In this document: positions 1 to 10,836 of the stretch, in pieces
Numbering within the stretch: the first letter of the stretch is position 1
Layout of the letters: each line of letters starts with the position of its first letter
Assembly (NCBI GenBank): GCA_003158855.1
Contig: PMLJ01000014.1
Location: 284,695 to 322,814, forward strand
Reading direction: 5' to 3'
Length of the DNA stretch: 38,120 nucleotides
From: Acidimicrobiaceae bacterium
GTDB lineage: Bacteria > Actinomycetota > Acidimicrobiia > Acidimicrobiales > RAAP-2
The notes under the pieces: model-generated
What the model saw: the letters and a program-made list of their open reading frames with translations, nothing else
What the model was told of the DNA's origin: nothing
Databases searched by the model: none
Translations under genes and position numbers: made by a program

Positions 1-168
1 GGCGAGGGACTTGTTGTTGAGTGGCCGTCTCGCCCCTAGGGGGCGGGCAAGTTTGGCGACGGGCGGCGCTCGCTCGAGTGCATTTCTCGGAGCCGATGCG
101 CCCGAGAGGCCTCGCTGGCTTCAAGGACCCACGCACTAAAGTCAGTGCCGTGATGGCACCGAGCATCG

Positions 169-2346
169 ATGGCTGAAGGAGTTGACGGAGCGCAGCCCTC
201 GAAGCCGCTCGGGGGCGCACTTTCGATACTGAAGACCCAGTCAACGCCGCGCATCGCGTTGAAGGTCGATTTCTCGCTCATCACCCCGGTTGCCGGCGCG
301 ATCACCATCGCTCCGTTGGTCGCGGTCTTCGCGATCGGCCTCGCCCTGACGAGCGCCCCAAGCGCCATCGCCATGGCGATCGGCGCGAACTTCATCGCCA
401 TTGTCTCGCTCGTCGGCGCGCCGCGTCTGTCCATTCGCCTCGCGTTCATCGACGTCTTGATGTTGGGCGTTTCGGTCTTCGCGGGCACGTTGACGAGCCC
501 GGTGCCGTGGCTGCACGTCGCGCTACTCGTTCCGTGGTGCTTCGTCGCGGGAATGATGGTCGTGTTCGGACAGACCCAGGCGACGGTCGGCTCCCAGGCG
601 ATGATCGCCTACGTCGTGTTGGGGCGATTCTCCGGAACGCCGACGCTGGCGCTTCACCTCAGTTTCTTCGTGGTCGTTGGCGCCCTGCTGGAGGTCGTGG
701 CCCTGGTGGTGCTGCGTCTTCCTCCGACGCTTCGCTACCAGCGCGGTCGCCTCGCGAACGCGTTCGAAGCGGTAAGTGAGCTGGCCCAGTCCGACCCGAG
801 TCGGCCCGCCACGGACCTGCTCGGAACCCTCGACGGAGCCGAACTCGCCCTCTCGGCGCCTTCGCTCTTCAGCCGCACCGACGTCCAGGACCTCCGCTCG
901 ATTCTCGATCAGGCGCGACGAATCCGACTCGAACTCACGACGCTGGCCGGTCTGCGCCTGAGGCTCTCGAGGGAGGGGAACGCCAGCGACTACTCGCTCA
1001 TCGACTCGTCCCTCCACGCCGTCGCCCCGGCGCTCGACGAGATCGCGCAGGCGCTTCGTCATTCATCGAATCCGTCGGACTGGAGATCAGCCGTTGGTGC
1101 GTACCAGGCGTCGCTCGCTGTGCTCAGCGATGCGTTCGATGAAGATAGCTCCAAGCTCGATGTGATTGCCCGCCAATGCGTGACGCACCTCACTGCGGTC
1201 GCCGGACAGTTGCGATCGGCGGGAAACCTGGTCGAGCACTTGCGCGAAGGCGATAATCGTCAGGCGTGGCGTCCCAGTATTCCTTCGCTCAGCGGCCCCG
1301 ACTTCGGGCAGTTCCGCCTCGACCTCTCGACCGTGCGCGGCAACATCAGGGCCGACTCCCCCGCGTTTCGCCACGCCGTGCGCCTGAGCGTCGCCGTTCC
1401 GTTGTCAATACTCATCGGATCCCTGCTGTCGCTCCCGCGCAGTTACTGGCTCCCGTTCGCGGTCGCGGTGATCTTGAAGCCGGACTACAGCACGTTGGTG
1501 AAGAGGGGCTTGGGTCGAGTCATCGGCACGATGATCGGCGCGTCGCTCGCGGCGGTGCTCGTCAGCGAGCTGAAACCCGACTTGGCGCTCACCGTTGTGC
1601 TCGTGGCGGTCGTCGGATGGATTGCGTATTCCACGTGGGCTGCAAGCTTCTCCGTGTCAATCGGCTTCGTCACCGCCATGGTGCTGATTCTCCTGAGCAC
1701 GTCGACGACCGACGCCATCGGGACCGCCGTCGACCGCTTGATCGACATCTCGCTCGGTGGCGCCATGGCCTTCATCACCTATCTGGTCTGGCCCACGTCG
1801 CCACGGGCCGGTGTGAGCGAAGCGCAGTCGGGTCTTTTCCTCGCCCTCCACGACTATCTCGCAGTCGTTGTCGACCTCGTCGAGACGAAATCAGTTGCCC
1901 CCGCCGATGTGGCACAGTGCTCGAGAAGGGTGCGCATGGCCTGGGCGAAGGCTGAGGCCGCCGTGGGTCGCTCGGTCGAAGAGCCCGCCGCCACGCGAAT
2001 CGACCCTTCGGAGGGACGAAGCCTGCTCGCGACGACGATGCGGATACTGCGGGCCATCCACGCCATGAGGATCGACGCCGAGCGCGGCGCCACAACGGCG
2101 GCCTTCGACGAGCTGGACGAGCTGGCGCGAGGGTGCCTCAATTCGCTCGAGGAGCTCAGCGACTGGTTCGCAGCGCAGTCGCACGCGCCGGTTGGTCCGC
2201 TGCGCCCGCTCTATCGCTCGGCGGAGAAGGGTCTCGTCGAAGCCGGTGCTTCGGTATCCATCGCGACGCATCTCGACGAGCTCGTGAACGCCATCAACAC
2301 CGCCACGCAGCTTTCGGGAATCACGGCGCGGGACAACGAGGGATGA
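169..2346 (+). CDS. FUSC-family (aromatic acid exporter / YccS-like) membrane protein
   Basis: A 725-residue integral membrane protein. It has an N-terminal block of hydrophobic segments (about residues 35-190), a long soluble helical middle (about 200-400), a second membrane block (about 405-545) and a soluble C-terminal tail. The second block carries the family-like stretch PRSYWLPFAVAVILKPDY followed by a Gly-rich RVIGTMIGAS segment, the hallmark of FUSC/YccS/fusaric-acid-resistance proteins. Known members are thought to export aromatic or other small acids; the substrate here cannot be told. The duplicated TM-soluble architecture and length match the family. The start is the first ATG with coding-like composition; no strong Shine-Dalgarno precedes it, so a slightly later start is possible. 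It stands alone, with no membrane-fusion partner next to it. Confidence 0.85.
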   Translation: MAEGVDGAQPSKPLGGALSILKTQSTPRIALKVDFSLITPVAGAITIAPLVAVFAIGLALTSAPSAIAMAIGANFIAIVSLVGAPRLSIRLAFIDVLMLGVSVFAGTLTSPVPWLHVALLVPWCFVAGMMVVFGQTQATVGSQAMIAYVVLGRFSGTPTLALHLSFFVVVGALLEVVALVVLRLPPTLRYQRGRLANAFEAVSELAQSDPSRPATDLLGTLDGAELALSAPSLFSRTDVQDLRSILDQARRIRLELTTLAGLRLRLSREGNASDYSLIDSSLHAVAPALDEIAQALRHSSNPSDWRSAVGAYQASLAVLSDAFDEDSSKLDVIARQCVTHLTAVAGQLRSAGNLVEHLREGDNRQAWRPSIPSLSGPDFGQFRLDLSTVRGNIRADSPAFRHAVRLSVAVPLSILIGSLLSLPRSYWLPFAVAVILKPDYSTLVKRGLGRVIGTMIGASLAAVLVSELKPDLALTVVLVAVVGWIAYSTWAASFSVSIGFVTAMVLILLSTSTTDAIGTAVDRLIDISLGGAMAFITYLVWPTSPRAGVSEAQSGLFLALHDYLAVVVDLVETKSVAPADVAQCSRRVRMAWAKAEAAVGRSVEEPAATRIDPSEGRSLLATTMRILRAIHAMRIDAERGATTAAFDELDELARGCLNSLEELSDWFAAQSHAPVGPLRPLYRSAEKGLVEAGASVSIATHLDELVNAINTATQLSGITARDNEG

Positions 2347-2463
2347 GCCCGCGAAGGATGAGCGGGGCGCGGCGAGCCTGACCGAAGAGCCATGTCTCGT
2401 AACTCGGAGCGCGGCCGGATCATCTTGATCAGCGCGAAGTGCCCCCGTGCGCCGCGCGACACA

Positions 2464-2709
2464 TCAGTTGTCACCGCTCGACTGACCGTCGTCATGATAC
2501 GTGACGGACACGACACCGGTTCCCGCCTGAAGAGTTGACGTGGTCGACGAAGCAGGAGAGACCGGAGAGGCCTGATTGGCCAGCACGCTGGCGGACGGTG
2601 ATTTCATGGCAACAAACGCTTTGTGGCTCGCGACTTCAACGCCCGCTGAAAGCGCGATGGTCAGCAGTCCAGCGGTCATCCAGGAAACCACGTTGCGTGC
2701 TCTCGTCAT
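2464..2709 (-). CDS. Tiny exported/anchored Ser/Thr-rich protein (paralogue of the gene at 9349-9747)
   Basis: An 81-residue protein. The start at 2709 is fixed by a strong GGAGG a few bases upstream, so a longer reading to 2844 is rejected. The N-terminus (MTRARNVVSWMTAGLLTIAL) has basic residues followed by one hydrophobic helix, a signal peptide or membrane anchor. A Ser/Thr/Pro-rich linker follows, and the end is the acidic DDGQSSGDN. The gene at 9349-9747 has the same layout: R-A-x-V-S-W-M-T at the N-terminus and a DDG...GDN C-terminus. No known domain is recognised. Function unknown; cell-surface location inferred. Confidence 0.6.
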   Translation of the reverse strand: MTRARNVVSWMTAGLLTIALSAGVEVASHKAFVAMKSPSASVLANQASPVSPASSTTSTLQAGTGVVSVTYHDDGQSSGDN

Positions 2710-3199
2710 ACGTTCCTCCGTTGAACAACTATCACCATCCCTTTCTATTCGTCTGACTTGAATGCTGAATAAGAATGCGCAAACAATCGAAGAAGAAACC
2801 AGCGAACTTATCGTGAGGATGCAACCATCAGGCTGTTCGAGCATCGGCGATCGCCATCTTGCTCAGGCTCTGTGCTGTCGCGCAACGTATCGAAGGTCGA
2901 GGAGAATCGTTCTTCGTCGACGTAGGCATTGATCAGTGCTCGGGCCTCGGGCCCGCACAGTCCCGAAGCCCAGGAGGCCTCGGATGTCCGCAGCGTACTG
3001 GATTGTCATTGGACAGTCTTGTGAGAGTCTCCGACTACACCTCGAGCTAAGACTCAGATGAAGCCGACGTAGGACTCGAGGGACGAGTCAGCGGGATCCG
3101 ACTCCTCCACCAAACTCCGCGTCAGCCCTCGACCCGGTCGCACATTCAACGGAACCGGAATCAAGTTCATCGGGACCCGAACAACTGAGTGGGCCCTCG
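2710..3199. other. Gene-free stretch between the small exported gene and metX
   Basis: No supportable gene. Immediately upstream of the small exported gene the sequence turns A/T-richer (about 2740-2800), probably its promoter. On the minus strand, about 2830-3010 is open and coding-like in codon composition (it would read ...GLCGPEARALINAYVDEERF...) but has no usable start and begins after an in-frame stop, so it may be a gene remnant. Confidence 0.4.
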
Positions 3200-5667
<2,468 letters not shown>

Positions 5668-5684
5668 TCAACTTAGTTGGCACA

Positions 5685-5716
5685 CTTTATCGTATAAATC
5701 TGATGGTTTTAGTCAA
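5685..5716 (-). promoter_or_regulatory. Putative metYX promoter with shared sulfur-gene motif
   Basis: Reading toward metY, TTGACT (5711-5716) and TACGAT (5689-5694) are separated by 16 bases, a plausible sigma-70-type promoter about 65 bases before the metY start. The spacer and -10 region contain, on the plus strand, TATAAATCTGATGGTTTT, which closely matches the element upstream of cysK and another at 13381-13403. A repressor bound there would block the promoter. Promoter and motif are seen; the regulatory meaning is inferred. Confidence 0.5.
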
Positions 5717-5875
5717 CTATTACGAACTCCTCGTGACAACGAGGGTTTCATTCCGTCAAGGAACTCTTGGCTAGCCCCCGGCGACTCCTGGGCGGCACGA
5801 GCCGCTCGACTCAACTCGCCCGGGCGACCACGACGACGCGCATCTGATCGGAGTAACGCAGTCGTCGACGTTATC

Positions 5876-6313
5876 GTGGCTCAACGGACCGGAGCCACCG
5901 CCGTGGTGGTCGTCCCGCTCTCGGGCTTTGGCGTGTCTCTCGCGACAGCGCGATTCCCCGTGAGCTGGGAGGCGGCCTTGTCAACGGTGGCGAGAGCCGT
6001 CACCTTGGTGATGTTGTTCATCGTGCAGCACACCCGGAGTCGAAATCAGGTGGTCTTGCAACTGAAGCTCGACGAACTCATCCGCTCCTCCCCCGACGCC
6101 GACGCCCTGCCGGTCCACCTCGAAGTCGCCGACGACGCCGAGCCCATTGTGCCCGAACCGGACCAGTTGGCGCACCACGAATCGCTCCGGCGACTCGGGG
6201 AAGAAGAGCGCGGGGACAACTCGCAGTATGCGCCAGCCAGCATCGCGGCGAATGCGCGGCCCAGTGATTCGCTGAATCGTGCACGAAGCCCAAATTCGCG
6301 GACAGTAGGGTGA
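5876..6313 (+). CDS. Low-affinity iron permease-like protein, start uncertain, possibly degenerate
   Basis: The stretch LFIVQHTRSRNQVVLQLKLDELIRSS closely resembles the conserved core of the small two-TM low-affinity iron permease family (typically FLIQNTQNRD...LKLDELIR). A hydrophobic helix (about 40 residues) precedes it, as expected. The usual N-terminal segment is missing in this frame. A similar-looking piece, STQLARATTTT, occurs just upstream in another frame that soon stops, suggesting a frameshift. A GTG at 5876 is given as a nominal start without a good ribosome site; the frame stays open upstream into the metY promoter, which argues against the far-upstream ATG. The tail after about 6190 lacks family resemblance. 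It could be a decaying gene or a short divergent member. Confidence 0.45.
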   Translation: MAQRTGATAVVVVPLSGFGVSLATARFPVSWEAALSTVARAVTLVMLFIVQHTRSRNQVVLQLKLDELIRSSPDADALPVHLEVADDAEPIVPEPDQLAHHESLRRLGEEERGDNSQYAPASIAANARPSDSLNRARSPNSRTVG

Positions 6314-6465
6314 CAACATCGGAACTAGTGCGTGCCGGGTCTCCTCGACGAACCGGCGACCAGGCAGAGAAGTGGAGGCGGGAATGAGACCACCGGATAC
6401 GGTTGCGGATCGCGCCGTCAACAATCGCCGAAACTGCGGAATGAACTGTTCGAAATGGAGCGACG

Positions 6466-7212
6466 ATGATTGGTAACGCAAAGGTGAAGGCGTCGCGTAC
6501 AACACCCAACGAATTCGCCAAGCGACTCTTCGCTCCGTTGCCATCGCGATACAACCTGCTCGCGGCGCTGTTGTCCTTTGGTCAAGACGGTCGCTGGCGC
6601 GCGGCGATGGTCGATCACGTCGTTGGGTCCAAGCCAGACCTCGTTCTTGACGTGGCCTGTGGACCGTGCGCGGTGACCAGACGACTGGCGAAGAGGACAT
6701 CGGCGCACGTCGTCGGGGTTGATCTCAGCGAGGACATGCTCCGAGAAGGACAGTCCAATGTCGAAAAGTCGGGACTCGGGGAGCGGATTTCGCTCGTGCT
6801 GGCGCGAGGAGAGCAACTCCCCTTCCCCGACGCCACGTTCGATGCCCTCACCTTCACCTATCTCCTTCGCTACGTGAAGGACCCCAAGGCCACGCTGCGC
6901 GAACTTGCGAGGGTCGTGAAACCTGGAGGGTCAATCGCCAGCCTCGAATTCGCGGTGCCCGCAAACCCGGGATGGCGGGTGTCATGGTGGTTGTATACCC
7001 GCGCCGTTCTGCCGTGCGCCGGGTACGTCTTGGGCGGCAAGGCGTGGTGGGACGTCGGCCGATTCCTCGGTCCGAGCATCTCGAAGCACTACAAGAGCTA
7101 CCCCGTGCCTTGGACCGTTGACGCCTGGGAGCGGGCTGGCATCGATCACGTTGAGTCCGCGACCATGAGTCTGGGCGGCGGTTTGGTGATGTGGGGCTAC
7201 CGGTCAGAATGA
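6466..7212 (+). CDS. UbiE/MenG-like SAM-dependent methyltransferase
   Basis: A 248-residue class I methyltransferase. Motif I is LDVACGPCAVTRRLA (residues 61-75), motif II-like GVDLSEDML follows, and post-I motifs LTFTYLLRYVKDPKATLRELARVVKPGG and LEFAVP are close to those of demethylmenaquinone/ubiquinone C-methyltransferases. In motif I the usual G-x-G is G-P-C, a deviation. GGAG lies five bases before the ATG. The next gene overlaps its stop by four bases (ATGA) and encodes a UbiA-like membrane protein, so the pair probably modifies a lipid-soluble aromatic or isoprenoid compound such as a quinone. The exact substrate is not determined by sequence. Confidence 0.8.
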   Translation: MIGNAKVKASRTTPNEFAKRLFAPLPSRYNLLAALLSFGQDGRWRAAMVDHVVGSKPDLVLDVACGPCAVTRRLAKRTSAHVVGVDLSEDMLREGQSNVEKSGLGERISLVLARGEQLPFPDATFDALTFTYLLRYVKDPKATLRELARVVKPGGSIASLEFAVPANPGWRVSWWLYTRAVLPCAGYVLGGKAWWDVGRFLGPSISKHYKSYPVPWTVDAWERAGIDHVESATMSLGGGLVMWGYRSE

Positions 7213-7982
7213 GACGCTCGAAGCGTCCCCGCGACGAAGCCGCGCATGTCGTCCCCTCGTTCTACGCCCAGCCCAAGTTCCTCACCCGCCCACGACTTCG
7301 CGAATGGTGGACTGTGCTCCATCCGCCGTACACGGTGCTGCATCTCTCGCTGGTGACGATCGGCGCCTGTCTCGCGGGCCCGGTGAACATGGCGCGGCTC
7401 GCGGTCACGCTGGTCGCATTCCTCCTCGCCGTCGGAGTCGGAGCCCATTCCCTTGATGAACTGCACGGTCGACCACTGAAGACCTCCATACCGACGCGCG
7501 AACTGATAATCGCATCGTGCATCTCCATCGGCGGCGCGGTGGCGCTGGGGGTTGTCGGAATGATCCTCGTGAGTCCCTACCTCGCGATCTTCATCTTCGT
7601 CGGCGCGCTGATCGCCATTGGCTACAACCTCGAGCTGTTTCACGGTCGCCTCCACACCGGGACCGTGTTGGTGTTCGGGTGGGGGGCGTTTCCCGTATTG
7701 ACGGCGTACTTCGCCCAGCACGCCGACCTCGGCGTCGCCTCGTTCTTTGCGGCGGCCTTTGGCGCCTTGATAACCCGGATCCAGCGACAGCTTTCGTCGC
7801 CCGCCCGCGACCTTCGACGAAGAACCGACTCCGTCGAAGGCGTCATGGTGCGCGCCGACGGCACGACCGTCCCCCTGAGCCGCCAGACCATGCTCGAACC
7901 TCTCGAGGGCGCGCTCAAAACGCTCTGCTGGTCCGGGGTCGCCATCGCCATGGCCCTGGCGTATCTGCAGCTCCGCCATTGA
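7209..7982 (+). CDS. UbiA-like polytopic membrane protein with degenerate Asp motif
   Basis: A 257-residue protein with about six to seven hydrophobic segments after a soluble basic N-terminus. The stretch AHSLDELHGRPL (residues 79-90), at the end of a TM helix and followed by TSIPTREL, sits where UbiA prenyltransferases have NDxxDxxxD and then RPIPSGR. GYNLELFHGR later resembles the YNxxLK region. The first Asp of the usual motif is replaced, so prenyltransferase activity is uncertain. The start at 7209 (ATGA overlap with the methyltransferase stop) is chosen over an ATG at 7191 because of the coupling. It is probably co-transcribed with, and working with, the methyltransferase. An unrelated membrane protein cannot be excluded. 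Confidence 0.55.
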   Translation: MRRSKRPRDEAAHVVPSFYAQPKFLTRPRLREWWTVLHPPYTVLHLSLVTIGACLAGPVNMARLAVTLVAFLLAVGVGAHSLDELHGRPLKTSIPTRELIIASCISIGGAVALGVVGMILVSPYLAIFIFVGALIAIGYNLELFHGRLHTGTVLVFGWGAFPVLTAYFAQHADLGVASFFAAAFGALITRIQRQLSSPARDLRRRTDSVEGVMVRADGTTVPLSRQTMLEPLEGALKTLCWSGVAIAMALAYLQLRH

Positions 7983-8063
7983 TCCAGACGCGAACCGCCG
8001 CCTCGACAACAATCGACGTGGAACCGTGACGCCAATCCCGCAATCGCTACACCAAATGCACGA

Positions 8064-8115
8064 ACCCATCCCCTCGCTCGGGCCTTCGGGTGAAGGCCCG
8101 AGCGAGGGGATGGGT
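8064..8115. terminator. Perfect 24-bp hairpin between convergent genes
   Basis: A perfect inverted repeat. The left arm, 8064-8087, begins ACCCATCCCCTCGCTC; the loop is GGGT (8088-8091); the right arm is 8092-8115. It lies between a plus-strand gene ending at 7982 and a minus-strand gene ending at 8141, the position of a bidirectional terminator. Neither side has a clear T-tract, which is common for terminators in high-GC actinobacteria. Confidence 0.7.
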
Positions 8116-8140
8116 CCAGGTGATGAGAGAGAATCTCCCG

Positions 8141-8857
8141 TTAGTGCCTGTGCCCACCGAAGCGTGAGAAGCCCCGCTCGCCGCGACCCTCAGCATGTGA
8201 CTTCTTGCCACCCTGCCATGACGTTGAGGTCGACTGGCCAAAGTGGTCGCTGCCGATCGCGACGGTTAGAGCGTCCAACGACGTGCGGTTCGCGTCGACT
8301 GTCCCTCGGGCGCTAATCATGGCGCCAACGGTCACTGCGCTCAGTGTTGAGGCGGTACCCGCGAGGGTGTAGGTAGTCGTCGAGCCAACCACGATGACGC
8401 GACTGAAGCCGTGCATGTCGCTGATCGTGATTGTTCCTGTACCAACTGCGGTCACAGTCCCGAAGAAACGGGCAAGATCAATGTCGATCTTCGCCGCGGT
8501 CGTGGCCGATGTTGACAGCGCTGAGACTTCGACGCGGTCTCCCACGACGAGCATTGTGGCGGTGGCTGCTACGCCACCCTCCGCGAAGGTCGTCGTTGGC
8601 GTGATGATGAACGTGGTGATGGTGCCATCAAAGCCCTGCACCGTTACCGATGTCGCGCTGACCGCGGTCACAAGCCCACGGATGCCGCTCGAGCAGTCCA
8701 CGCCGGATGACGTGACGCCTCCAGCGTCCCCGACTGAGATGCTGGCGCCCTGCGAACCCGAAGCAGAGGCAACGCCCACACTCCCGGCGGTCAGTGCCAT
8801 GCCGAGGAAGGCAACTGCGGTGACTCGTCCTGGGGCTTTTCCGGTGTTCTTGTACAT
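8141..8857 (-). CDS. Exported protein with DUF5666-like beta-repeat domains
   Basis: A 238-residue protein. The N-terminus MYKNTGKAPGRVTAVAFLGMALTAGSVGVASA is a signal peptide. The mature part holds repeated beta-rich units built around G-x-V-T-A-V-x-x-x-x-[IV]-T-[IV] (for example RGLVTAVSATSVTVQGFDG and FGTVTAVGTGTITISDMHG), typical of DUF5666-like secreted proteins. The C-terminus is His/Gly/Arg-rich. The start at 8857 is set by GAAGGG seven bases upstream, not the ATG at 8899. Its 5' leader closely resembles that of the repeat protein at 27993-29381. Function unknown; likely secreted. Confidence 0.7.
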   Translation of the reverse strand: MYKNTGKAPGRVTAVAFLGMALTAGSVGVASASGSQGASISVGDAGGVTSSGVDCSSGIRGLVTAVSATSVTVQGFDGTITTFIITPTTTFAEGGVAATATMLVVGDRVEVSALSTSATTAAKIDIDLARFFGTVTAVGTGTITISDMHGFSRVIVVGSTTTYTLAGTASTLSAVTVGAMISARGTVDANRTSLDALTVAIGSDHFGQSTSTSWQGGKKSHAEGRGERGFSRFGGHRH

Positions 8858-8940
8858 GGTGATCCCTTCGTTGCATTTGTCCAAGATGGTCTCGAACACC
8901 TACAAGTCTCAATCACAAGATTGTGTAGAGCCTGTGAGAG
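8858..8940 (-). promoter_or_regulatory. Conserved 5' leader, copy 1
   Basis: About 80 bases upstream of the exported gene at 8141-8857. Its start-proximal 53 bases match those upstream of the exported gene at 27993-29381 at roughly four of five positions without gaps, including GAGACTTG, TTCGAGA, CATCTTG, AATGC and the ribosome site CGAAGGGA. It is probably a shared promoter and 5' UTR. Confidence 0.55.
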
Positions 8941-9348
8941 TTCAGTGAGGACCGTCAACGTGCGGTCTTCTACTCCGAAAGTCGCCTACGACGGTTTCCG
9001 CGTCAATCCGGGAGCAACCAGAAGTTCACGGATCTTCACCCTCCACGAAAGGCGCCGTCCGGCGCATAATCGCCATGTGCTCGTCTGGGGTTCCACTTCA
9101 CGCGTGTGGAAGTTCCGAGGGTCTGAACGAGAATGTCGACCACACGCACGCGCGGCAGCGGCTCATGGTGAGGAGAACAGGTCCCGCTGGCTGTGCGGTG
9201 GGGGCGACCCCAACGTTGCTCTTCCAATGCGCAGGTGATCGATGACGCCGGCTAAGGCGCAAGGGACTCGGTGCGACCTGCGCCCGATTCCGCCCGGGAG
9301 TCAAGTTCTCGAACCGAGCTCGCTCTGCGGGGATCGAGGTCGCTTCCC
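8941..9348. other. Gene-free stretch upstream of the exported gene at 8141-8857
   Basis: About 400 bases between two minus-strand exported genes. No reading frame with coding character, RNA gene or strong repeat is seen. It holds whatever promoter elements precede the conserved leader. Confidence 0.4.
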
Positions 9349-9747
9349 CTAATTGTCACCGGCGAAACCCGCGGCACCCGTACCGTCGTCTGAGCCACCG
9401 TGCCGTGACCACACCGTGGTCGTGGTGACTGGCGGCGGCGTGGTCGTCGTGGTCGTCGTGGTCGTCGTGGTCATCGAAGTTGTCGTCGTTGAAGTGGTGG
9501 TGTTAGAGGTCGGCGCCGCGCGGGAGATGACGCGCGGGGGATTCACCACCGTGCCCGGGCTCGTCGTCGGCGGCGTCGTCCCCGTCACACTGGTAGCGGG
9601 TACCGTCGTGGTTGTGATGAGAGCGTCGCTCGCCGTGGCGGTCTGCGGCGCGAGGGGCTGGCGGTCCATGACGACGACACCAACGCCGACCCCTAGGGTC
9701 AGCAATGCCGTCGTCATCCACGAGACCAACGCGCGCAGCCGCTCCAT
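9349..9747 (-). CDS. Exported/anchored poly-Thr protein (paralogue of the gene at 2464-2709)
   Basis: A 132-residue protein starting MERLRALVSWMTTALLTLGVG, one hydrophobic helix after a short basic end. It continues with a Thr/Pro-rich region including an uninterrupted Thr tract (encoded by tandem GTCGTCGTG-type 9-bp units near 9440-9475) and ends SDDGTGAAGFAGDN. The start at 9747 is fixed by AGGAGG a few bases upstream. Shared N- and C-terminal signatures make it a paralogue of the 81-residue protein at 2464-2709; the middle differs by expansion of the Thr tract. Tracts like this are often glycosylated linkers, but that is inference. No catalytic domain is present. Confidence 0.6.
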   Translation of the reverse strand: MERLRALVSWMTTALLTLGVGVGVVVMDRQPLAPQTATASDALITTTTVPATSVTGTTPPTTSPGTVVNPPRVISRAAPTSNTTTSTTTTSMTTTTTTTTTTTPPPVTTTTVWSRHGGSDDGTGAAGFAGDN

Positions 9748-9776
9748 CTGTCCTCCTATCGCCCCCGTCACACACA

Positions 9777-9826
9777 AAATATTTCCAGTTCCCGGTAATT
9801 GTTGAATTGTTGTCATTAATTTCCGG
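9777..9826. promoter_or_regulatory. AT-rich patch with imperfect inverted repeat
   Basis: An unusually A/T-rich patch in otherwise GC-rich DNA, upstream of the poly-Thr gene. CCGGTAATT (9792-9800) and AATTTCCGG (9818-9826) form an 8-of-9 inverted repeat. It could be a promoter with an operator, or a site for an AT-binding nucleoid protein. No assignment is possible. Confidence 0.3.
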
Positions 9827-10024
9827 TTACGAAGCAACCCGCAAACTCCGAGGCCTTCTACCGAAGGAGGAGGAGGAGGCACACAGCGGATTCTCAAACG
9901 CAGTTGTGGAGGAATTGAGGCAATCGCTGAGGGCCAACTCTAGAATTGATTCACCATTCGTTTCTTTCGAGCGCTTGAGGGGATCAAGGTGTTGGACACG
10001 GACTTCGATGTGTAGGGACTGCTG

Positions 10025-10522
10025 ATGAGACGTCCCTTCAAAGCCAATCACGACCGCCGGCGCCGTTTCGCCAGCATTCGCCACCTGACCCAAGCAGTGT
10101 TTCTCGGATCTGGGCTCGCGACTGGTCTGTTCGTTGCCTACGCCGCGAATGCGGCCAAGCCCGTAGTCACCGCTCCGTCGCCCGTTCTTTCTAGCGTCAC
10201 TACCACGTCGGTTGGCGGACCGCCGACTGCCACGACTGCGCATCGGGTTGGCACGGGCACCAAGCCGTCGCCTCAACCCCGGCCCGGTCGCTCTACCGGA
10301 GGCCGCAGCTCAGTGTCCGCGACGGCCACTCACGCCACGACCACCACCGCGCCGACGCGATCATCCACACCGGGCGCAACTTCTTCCGGAACCCCCGCGG
10401 CCACCGTTGCGCCAACGACCACCGTTGCGCCAACGACTGTCTACTCGCCTCCCGTCACTGCTCCAGTCACGACCGCCACGACGTGCACCACTACCCCGTC
10501 GGGTCACCAGAAGTGCACTTGA
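10025..10522 (+). CDS. Membrane-anchored Thr/Pro-rich protein
   Basis: A 165-residue protein with a basic N-terminus (MRRPFKANHDRRRRF), one hydrophobic helix (about residues 22-45) and a long Ser/Thr/Pro/Ala-rich extracytoplasmic region containing an exact 18-bp tandem duplication (10401-10436, encoding TVAPTT twice). It ends with CTTTPSGHQKCT, whose two cysteines could form a disulfide. No catalytic domain is seen. GGGA lies a few bases before the ATG. Small anchored proteins of this style are common in actinobacteria; function unknown. Confidence 0.5.
   Translation: MRRPFKANHDRRRRFASIRHLTQAVFLGSGLATGLFVAYAANAAKPVVTAPSPVLSSVTTTSVGGPPTATTAHRVGTGTKPSPQPRPGRSTGGRSSVSATATHATTTTAPTRSSTPGATSSGTPAATVAPTTTVAPTTVYSPPVTAPVTTATTCTTTPSGHQKCT
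10401..10436 (+). repeat. Exact 18-bp tandem duplication
   Basis: CCACCGTTGCGCCAACGA occurs twice back to back within the Thr/Pro-rich gene and keeps its frame. Confidence 0.85.
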
Positions 10523-10836
10523 CCGTTGCCGGCGAGCAAGGTCGGACCACGCCACCGACGCGATCACGCGTCGAGGACTGATCGCTAAGTTGTACCGGCC
10601 CAGCGGACCGCGAAGATGCCGTGCTCTGCCATCAGACGACCGGGAGCGGGCGAGCGCGACTCTCGATACTGCGGACGAACCGTCTCTCAACCTTCACCAC
10701 GAGGCTTGCCAACTGCGCCACGACCGCACAAGGAACAGCCGCCAAGGGCTCGACACAGCCATCCACTTGCGAACAACGTGCAGCCGCGCCTCTGCGTCTC
10801 GCGGGCCGACGCCAGGTTCGTTGGAGTGAACCGGGG
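10523..10836. other. Gene-free stretch between convergent genes
   Basis: About 310 bases between the ends of two converging genes. No coding frame, RNA gene or clear hairpin stands out. Confidence 0.4.

Noticed and set aside
9420-9480. Tandem GTCGTCGTG units could suggest a CRISPR or satellite array.
   Set aside because: They are codon repeats for a poly-Thr tract in a minus-strand gene, with no spacers.
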